A stretch of DNA of 64,000 bases, taken from NCBI GenBank assembly GCA_030123565.1, contig CP126122.1:4354800-4418799 (forward strand), given 5' to 3'. The stretch is from Nitrospira sp. Its GTDB lineage: Bacteria > Nitrospirota > Nitrospiria > Nitrospirales > Nitrospiraceae. The notes beneath the pieces were generated by a model, which made no database searches, was not told the DNA's origin, and worked only from the letters and a program-made list of their open reading frames with translations. The position numbers and the translations under genes were made by a program. Positions within the stretch are counted from its first letter, which is position 1, and the number at the start of each line of letters is the position of its first letter. Shown here in pieces: positions 59,012-64,000 of the stretch.

Positions 59012-59545
59012 ATGGTGGTGACGGCATTCATGAGAGTCCTCCTCTTGTCGGGTGCCGTTGCGTTGACTGCAAGCCCTGTATCGGCCGACGATCCCATGGC
59101 GGCCTTGAAAATCGCACGGGTCGCTCCGGGAACCGCCGCCACCCCATTCGACTTGAAGACATTGGATGGCCGCTCTGTTCAGCTCGCGGACCTGAAGGGG
59201 AAAGTGGTCCTGGTGAATTTCTGGGCCACCTGGTGCGGCCCCTGTAAAGAGGAAATGCCGGGCTTCGAACGGTTGCGGCAGCGGCTGGACCCTGAACGGT
59301 TCGCCCTCGTCACGATCACCACCGACTTGCAGCGGGACGGCATCAAGCATTTTTTGACGAACCTGAACGTGCAGCTTCCTGTGTTGTTCGATGAAGATCA
59401 GGACGTGTCCCGTGCGTACCTGGTGCGGGCCTTGCCGACCACCGTGCTCATCGATCGACAAGGGACCGTGGTTGGACGCGCCGTCGGGCCGCGTGAATGG
59501 GATGCTCCCAAGACGATTCATCTGCTGCAGGGTATGACGGAATGA
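59012..59545 (+). CDS. TlpA/ResA-like thiol-disulfide protein, exported
   Basis: 177 residues from the ATG at 59012; an ATG at 59030 is also possible. Signal peptide LLLSGAVALTASPVSADD. The thioredoxin fold has the active site VVLVNFWATWCGPCKEEMPGF and the cis-Pro in RALPTTVLIDRQG. TlpA/ResA-type proteins reduce specific periplasmic disulfides, for example in cytochrome c or copper-site maturation. The neighbours carry several Cys pairs (CAWxC, CPCC) and may be its substrates. It overlaps the next gene by 4 bases. Confidence 0.9.
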   Translation: MVVTAFMRVLLLSGAVALTASPVSADDPMAALKIARVAPGTAATPFDLKTLDGRSVQLADLKGKVVLVNFWATWCGPCKEEMPGFERLRQRLDPERFALVTITTDLQRDGIKHFLTNLNVQLPVLFDEDQDVSRAYLVRALPTTVLIDRQGTVVGRAVGPREWDAPKTIHLLQGMTE

Positions 59546-59862
59546 GCCGCGCGCAACGATCGTTCGCCGGCCTCGCGGCCCTCCTCGCCGGGACCTATCT
59601 GGTCCTGGCCGTCTTTTCCATGGCCTGTGCTGTCGAACATCTCGAGCTGCAGACCTCGGGCCATCACCATGGCAGTACGGTTTCCCACTCCGGCTTCTGT
59701 GCCTGGGCCTGCCAGGTCAATCCCATGTCTGCCATCGGATCTTCCGCCTTCGTGCTGCACCCGTTTCTTGCGGCCGCTCCCTTCGTCCAGAGCGGCCACG
59801 TCGTCATCGCAAGTGTCAGTGGATTCCACGCAGCCTCCCGCGCGCCTCCTGATCGATCGTAA
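59542..59862 (+). CDS. Small membrane protein with His cluster and CAWxC motif (copy 2)
   Basis: 106 residues. The ATG overlaps the TlpA-like stop (ATGA), so the two are translationally coupled. An N-terminal membrane segment (FAGLAALLAGTYLVLAVFSMA) is followed by EHLELQTSGHHHGSTVSHSGFCAWACQVNP, a His-rich run leading to the Cys pair as in the 55422-55727 protein, then a hydrophobic stretch and ASRAPPDRS. Coupling to a thioredoxin-like protein suggests its Cys pair is redox-controlled. Family not recognised; some small copper-related membrane proteins (DUF2946 type) have a similar His plus CxxC layout. Confidence 0.65.
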   Translation: MSRAQRSFAGLAALLAGTYLVLAVFSMACAVEHLELQTSGHHHGSTVSHSGFCAWACQVNPMSAIGSSAFVLHPFLAAAPFVQSGHVVIASVSGFHAASRAPPDRS

Positions 59863-59985
59863 TTCCTTTTCATATCGTTGGTCGTGCCGGCGCTCTTGCC
59901 GTCCGCTCAGACAGGGACGGCGAGGGTGTGTCTGTGCCGTCGTGTGAACGGGTGTGCCGGGAGGAAGTGTAGTAAGGAGGTCGCC

Positions 59986-60180
59986 ATGACGAAACAATTG
60001 TTGCGGGTCGGAGAAGCAGCGGAAGTGTTGGCGGTCAGTCGTTGGACGATCTATCGGTGGGTGGACGAAGGGCGGTTGGAGGGGACGAAGATTGGGCGCG
60101 GCAGTTTGCGGGTGTTTCGCGCCTCCCTCGACCGGCTGGTGCAGAACAACAAAACGCAAGAACTGAAATTATCGGTGTGA
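59986..60180 (+). CDS. Small excisionase/MerR-type HTH protein
   Basis: 64 residues from the ATG at 59986, with AAGGAGG 6 bases upstream. The sequence LLRVGEAAEVLAVSRWTIYRWVDEGRLEGTKIGRGSLRVFRASLDRLV is a complete winged HTH of the excisionase-family type (helix-turn-helix, then a wing with IGRGSLRV). Such proteins can be recombination directionality factors or simple regulators. There is no integrase nearby and it lies 7 bases before the amidohydrolase gene, so a local transcriptional regulator is the better guess. Confidence 0.85.
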   Translation: MTKQLLRVGEAAEVLAVSRWTIYRWVDEGRLEGTKIGRGSLRVFRASLDRLVQNNKTQELKLSV

Positions 60181-60187
60181 GGGACCT

Positions 60188-61609
60188 ATGAGCCTCGTCT
60201 TGTCTCTTCTGGCCCTGCTGCTGACCGGCTGTGTCGGCGGCTCCGACCTCGCATCGTCTCCCGGAACGGCACCCGTGACCGGGTCATCGGAGGTCGAGAA
60301 CTATGCCCTCTTGAACGGCCGGTGGTTCGACGGAAAGGGGTTCGAAGCCGCCACCTGGTATTCGGTTCAGGGCCGCCTGACCCGCAATCCGCCGCAGGGC
60401 AGACTGGAGGTGGTCGATCTTTCCGGCCTGTTCATCGTCCCGCCGTTCGGCGAGGCTCACAATCACAACGTCGAGGGTCCGTGGAATCTTCAGGCCGTGA
60501 GTGAGCGGTACCTGAAGGACGGAGTATTCTACGTAAAGATTCCGAACAATGTGCGCGAGTTCGCGCTGCAGATCCGAGGCCGGCTCAATCTGCCGACGAG
60601 TCTCGATGTGGCCTTTGCCCATGCGGGGTTGACCGGTCGGGGCGGCCATCCGATCGCGCTGTATGAGGATGTGTTGCGGAGGAGTTGGTATGAACAGGCG
60701 ATCGGACCAATCGAACGGGGTTGGTTCGAAAACCGTTCCTATGTCGTGGTCGAGACGGAACGCGATGTGGAGGAAAAGTGGGCCTTGATCACCAGCGGTC
60801 GGCCGGATTTCTTGAAGGTCTACCTGGTCCATTCTGAAGATGACGCTCCGGATCGGCGGTCCGGACAGGCGGTCGTCCGTACCGGCCTCAGGCCGCAACT
60901 GTTGCCGCGCATCGTTGCGAAGGCGCATGCGGCTGGTCTGGCGGTGACGGCCCATGTGGAAACGGCGGCAGACTTTCGTCAGGCGGTCCGCGCGGGGGTC
61001 GATGAGGTCGCCCATGTGCCGGGATGGCTGGTGAAGGAGGCCGGTGATGCGGCAGGCGCCAGGCTGACGGAAGAGGACGCCCGTTTGGCTGCGGAACGAA
61101 AGGTCCGTGTCGTGACCACGACCGTGGCGGGGCATGCCATGCCGACCGACGCCGGCCGCCATCCACAGCATGGTGGGCAGGCCGCGAAGCAGGCCGGCCA
61201 AGGCGAACCGGTGCTGGATGAGTTGGCCTGGCAGGTGGTGAAGGACAACCTCACCCTCCTCCATCGTGCCGGTGTGCGATTGGCGATCGGCAGCGACCAT
61301 GCGGATACGTCCTTGGACGAAGTCCTGCACCTGCGTTCCTTGCAGATTTTCGACGACCTCACCCTGTTGAACCTCTGGTGCGACGAGACCCCCGCCGCCA
61401 TTTTCCCCGGTCGAAGGATCGGGCGATTTGAGGAAGGGTACGAAGCGAGTTTTCTGGCGTTGGGCGGCAATCCCCTCGATGATTTCACCCAGGTGCAGGC
61501 CATCCGTCGCCGCTTCAAACAGGGCGTACTGCTGAACGATCGCGTCGGTGGCGACGCGGCTCCTTCCGGGAGCGGCCATGGGATCCCCGATAGGCAACCA
61601 TCACAATGA
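60188..61609 (+). CDS. Amidohydrolase-family lipoprotein
   Basis: 473 residues. The N-terminus is a lipoprotein signal with a clear lipobox (LALLLTGCVGG). The TIM-barrel metal motifs are GEAHNHNVEGP (first HxH), AVTAHVETAADF, VDEVAHVPGWL and IGSDHADTSL (metal/catalytic Asp region). It lacks an obvious carbamylated Lys, and SFLALGGNPLDD at the C-terminus is the usual imidazolonepropionase-like ending. It hydrolyses an unknown amide or cyclic substrate on the periplasmic face of a membrane. Located between the HTH gene and the TonB-dependent receptor, it may process the imported ligand. Confidence 0.85.
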   Translation: MSLVLSLLALLLTGCVGGSDLASSPGTAPVTGSSEVENYALLNGRWFDGKGFEAATWYSVQGRLTRNPPQGRLEVVDLSGLFIVPPFGEAHNHNVEGPWNLQAVSERYLKDGVFYVKIPNNVREFALQIRGRLNLPTSLDVAFAHAGLTGRGGHPIALYEDVLRRSWYEQAIGPIERGWFENRSYVVVETERDVEEKWALITSGRPDFLKVYLVHSEDDAPDRRSGQAVVRTGLRPQLLPRIVAKAHAAGLAVTAHVETAADFRQAVRAGVDEVAHVPGWLVKEAGDAAGARLTEEDARLAAERKVRVVTTTVAGHAMPTDAGRHPQHGGQAAKQAGQGEPVLDELAWQVVKDNLTLLHRAGVRLAIGSDHADTSLDEVLHLRSLQIFDDLTLLNLWCDETPAAIFPGRRIGRFEEGYEASFLALGGNPLDDFTQVQAIRRRFKQGVLLNDRVGGDAAPSGSGHGIPDRQPSQ

Positions 61610-61657
61610 TCGTGACTCATAGAGGTACACAGTCATTCACACAGGAGGAGCAGAGAG

Positions 61658-63919
61658 ATGAAGTCAGGGCTGTATTGGACAGGCAAAGCGGGGATGGTCT
61701 GCTTGGTTGCCCTGTTGGCGGTAGGCCTTCAGCCGCCGGGCGGTTGGGCGGCCGAAGAGCCTCCCGAAGAAGAAGTGCCGATCGTGGCCGTCGAGCCGGT
61801 CGAGGTGAAGGGGAAGCGAATCGAAAACGTCGAGGACGTGAAACAGGAGCTCGCCCGCCGTCCCGGCAGCAATATCCTCATCGAAGAAAAGCAGATCACC
61901 GAGACAAGGGCCTTCAATCTTCAGGATGTGTTGCAGTTCGCGCCCGGCGTCCGGTTTCAATCGCGTTTCGGCGCCGACGAAGGGCAGTTTCAGATCCGCG
62001 GCACGTCGTTGCGCAACAACTTCCACCATCGCGGCATCAACATCCTGATCAACGGGATTTTCTTCGGCGATGCCGACGGCTTTTCGGACTTTGAATCGAT
62101 CGACCTGTTGGCCTACGAGCGCATCGAGGTCTACAAGGGCGCCAACGCCTTGCGTTACGGCGCGAACACCATCGGCGGTGCGATCAACCTGGTGCCCCGC
62201 ACCGGCTACAACGCCTCGACCCTGCAGATGCGGATGCTGGCCGGCAGCTTCGGCATGGTGAGCGGCCAAGTTTCCAGCGGGAAGGTGCTGCAACCCTTCC
62301 AGGTCGGCAACATGAGCGCGACGATGGACTACTACATCAGCGTGTCCGGCAATCGCCAGGATGGATTCCAAGACAACAACCAGCAGGCCAGGGAGCGCGT
62401 CAATGCCAACATCGGCATTCAGTTGGGCAATCACCAGGAAATACGCGCCTACTTTCTCCAGGCGAATGTGGCAGAGCGCATTCCCGGCTCACTGACCAAT
62501 CAACAGCTGTTTTCCAATCGGCAACAGGCCGGCGGACAAAGCCCTCCCGGAACCCCGCCGTTTTTTGCCTGTAACCTGAGTAACCAGGTCTGTAATTACG
62601 GGCGCTACTACAATTTGCAGCGTATCGGGATCGCCTACCGTAACGAGTTTGCAGCCAATCAATATGTCGAGATCGTGCCGTACTTCTCGAACCAATATGT
62701 GGACCATCCGATTTTCCAGACGATCAGGCAGGAAAACAACAATGTGGGCGGAGAGTTCCGGTACGTCAATTCCAATTCACTGTTCGGTAAAAACAACTCC
62801 TTCGTCGTGGGGGTCCAGCCGCGGTACGGCAATCAGCGTCAGCAACGGTTCGTCAATATCAACGGCAGCATCGGGGCGATGACGCAGAACTACACGGCCA
62901 AGACCACGTACTTCGGCGTCTATGCCGAGGATGCCTTCGATGCGACCAAGGATTTCACGATCGTGATCGGCGGCCGCTGGGATTACAGCGGGCGTCAGGC
63001 GACGGTGGATAACTTCGGGCCGGCCGGGAACCCGTTCAACCCCAATACGCCGTCCACGCCGACCGGCACCCAGCGGCCGCTGCAACATTTCGATGCGATC
63101 AACCCGAAGCTCGGATTCGTCTATCGCACGACGCCGACTTCGCAACTGTATTTCAACGCGAGCCGGGCCTATGAGGCGCCGCTCAATCTGGAGTTGCTGT
63201 CTTCGGTCAATGCGAACGGCAGCGCCAACACCGGCTTCCTGAATCTCGATGCGCAACGGGCCTGGCAGTTGGAACTCGGTCACCGGGGAGCGTCGGCCGA
63301 TAAACGCTACAGCTGGGATGTCACGGTCTACAATCTCGAGATGCAAAAAGAGATTCTGGCGTCGAACATCAACAACCAGAGTACGTTTCAGAACGCCAAC
63401 GGGACGCGCCACACAGGCGTGGAGGTCGGCGGCGGAATGGTTTTGACGAAGGGACTGTTCGCGCAGGGTGGAGCCGGCAAGGAGGACAGCCTGCAGACGC
63501 GCGTGGCCTATACCTGGTCGCGCTTCAAGTTCACCGACGATGTGCGGGGGGGAGGCATCGGCGGTCCCAACGTCTTGATTGCGAAAGACGGCAATACGGT
63601 CGCCGGTGCGCCGGAACATAACCTGAACCTGGAGCTTCGATACGACCATCCGGCCGGTTGGTGGATCGCGCCGAATTTCGAGTGGTCCTTGTCAGGGTTC
63701 TATACCGACTATCTCAACACGGTGAAGAATCCGTCTTATTTCGTCGTCAACCTGCGTTCCGGGTACAACATCGGTGACCATTGGACCCTCTTTGCCGAAG
63801 GCCGCAACTTGACCGACAAGACCTACGCCGGAGCGGTGGTCGTCAACGATCAGTTCAATCGGTTCGCCAATCCCGGATTGGGCATCAGTGGATTCGCGGG
63901 GGTGGAATACAAGTTCTAG
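61658..63919 (+). CDS. TonB-dependent outer-membrane receptor
   Basis: 753 residues with a signal peptide (GMVCLVALLAVGLQPPGGWA-AEE). A candidate TonB box lies in the EEEVPIVAVEPVEVKGKR region. The plug domain follows (RAFNLQDVLQFAPGVRFQSR, FQIRGTSLRNNFHHRGINIL, FESIDLLAYERIEVYKGANA, IGGAINLVPRTGY), then a 22-strand-type barrel ending in ...GFAGVEYKF with C-terminal Phe. Asn/Gln-rich extracellular loops are prominent (NNQQARERVNA, NRQQAGGQS). The resemblance in the plug is to siderophore/metal receptors, but the substrate cannot be read. It probably works with the TonB encoded about 3 kb upstream. Confidence 0.93.
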   Translation: MKSGLYWTGKAGMVCLVALLAVGLQPPGGWAAEEPPEEEVPIVAVEPVEVKGKRIENVEDVKQELARRPGSNILIEEKQITETRAFNLQDVLQFAPGVRFQSRFGADEGQFQIRGTSLRNNFHHRGINILINGIFFGDADGFSDFESIDLLAYERIEVYKGANALRYGANTIGGAINLVPRTGYNASTLQMRMLAGSFGMVSGQVSSGKVLQPFQVGNMSATMDYYISVSGNRQDGFQDNNQQARERVNANIGIQLGNHQEIRAYFLQANVAERIPGSLTNQQLFSNRQQAGGQSPPGTPPFFACNLSNQVCNYGRYYNLQRIGIAYRNEFAANQYVEIVPYFSNQYVDHPIFQTIRQENNNVGGEFRYVNSNSLFGKNNSFVVGVQPRYGNQRQQRFVNINGSIGAMTQNYTAKTTYFGVYAEDAFDATKDFTIVIGGRWDYSGRQATVDNFGPAGNPFNPNTPSTPTGTQRPLQHFDAINPKLGFVYRTTPTSQLYFNASRAYEAPLNLELLSSVNANGSANTGFLNLDAQRAWQLELGHRGASADKRYSWDVTVYNLEMQKEILASNINNQSTFQNANGTRHTGVEVGGGMVLTKGLFAQGGAGKEDSLQTRVAYTWSRFKFTDDVRGGGIGGPNVLIAKDGNTVAGAPEHNLNLELRYDHPAGWWIAPNFEWSLSGFYTDYLNTVKNPSYFVVNLRSGYNIGDHWTLFAEGRNLTDKTYAGAVVVNDQFNRFANPGLGISGFAGVEYKF

Positions 63920-63976
63920 TCTCCTGGTCTCTGAAGTTCGTGGAGTCGATCCGCGAGGCGGCTTCCCCTCTTCCTC

Positions 63977-63999
63977 CCCTCTCCCCACCGGGGAGAGGG
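63977..63999. terminator. Hairpin after the receptor gene
   Basis: CCCTCTCCCC (63977-63986) pairs perfectly with GGGGAGAGGG (63990-63999) over a 3-base loop. The window ends one base later, so a following T-run cannot be checked. It may be a terminator of the receptor operon or a widely dispersed hairpin repeat. Confidence 0.45.
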
Positions 64000-64000
64000 C

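Noticed and set aside
57621-59027. A 468-codon minus-strand frame opposite tonB rich in Leu, Arg and His
   Set aside because: It mirrors the Pro/Val/Gln/Glu-rich TonB spacer. Low-complexity coding on one strand produces such a frame on the other.
60180-60188. Integrated element suggested by the excisionase-type HTH protein
   Set aside because: No integrase, attachment-site pair or composition change nearby. The gene is tightly packed with the amidohydrolase gene, so a regulator is more likely.

Overview
This 64 kb window is high-GC bacterial DNA (roughly 60% by eye) and reads as a chromosomal segment of a Nitrospira-like nitrite oxidiser. That assignment is an inference. It rests on the family content (multi-PAS hybrid kinases, long patatin-like membrane proteins, an EpsA/LuxR-type regulator, a complete 13-gene complex I operon, a TonB-dependent receptor locus) and on gene spacers rich in small dispersed repeats. 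I see no rRNA, tRNA, CRISPR array, transposase or phage module.

Layout. 1-186 is the 3' end of uvrA, followed by a repeat-bearing spacer and a lower-GC HNH endonuclease gene. 1.3-11.7 kb holds a DMT-type membrane protein, a hybrid histidine kinase, a HerA-like ATPase, a 1325-residue patatin-like membrane protein with a C-terminal GNAT domain, and a YqhA-type membrane protein. 11.8-21.4 kb (minus strand) is one signalling/biosynthetic block, in transcription order: a LuxR-type solo regulator, a nitroreductase-like protein, a beta-ketoacyl synthase, a NarL-like regulator with a degenerate receiver, and a very large PAS/GAF hybrid kinase split by one in-frame amber codon. 21.6-25.4 kb (minus) is five exported or helical proteins, including what looks like a copper amine oxidase split over two genes. 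25.5-33.8 kb is housekeeping and mixed: uvrC, a dapF homologue with both catalytic cysteines changed to serine, a VOC protein, a GNAT, a polysaccharide deacetylase, a site-2 protease with CBS domains, a polytopic membrane protein and a BrkB/YihY protein.

33.9-49.4 kb (minus) is a full nuoA-B-CD-E-F-G-H-I-J-K-L-M-N operon for proton-pumping NADH:quinone oxidoreductase. Immediately upstream, on the same strand, is a MidA/NDUFAF7-family methyltransferase. The mitochondrial homologue methylates the NuoD-equivalent subunit during complex I assembly. Several nuo spacers carry dispersed repeats. One is a roughly 119-bp structured element whose hairpin arms covary between copies.

50.6-54 kb has a 118-bp inverted repeat and secA. 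54.3-63.9 kb (plus strand) is a TPR protein and then a compact locus: two small related membrane proteins sharing a CAWxC motif, an Asp-box beta-propeller with a CPCC motif, a small exported protein, TonB, a TlpA-like thioredoxin, a small HTH protein, an amidohydrolase lipoprotein and a TonB-dependent receptor. I read this as an uncharacterised outer-membrane uptake system, possibly for a metal or metallophore.

The strongest candidates for undescribed biology are the LuxR/nitroreductase/ketosynthase/two-component block, the CAWxC-TonB locus, and the structured dispersed repeat.
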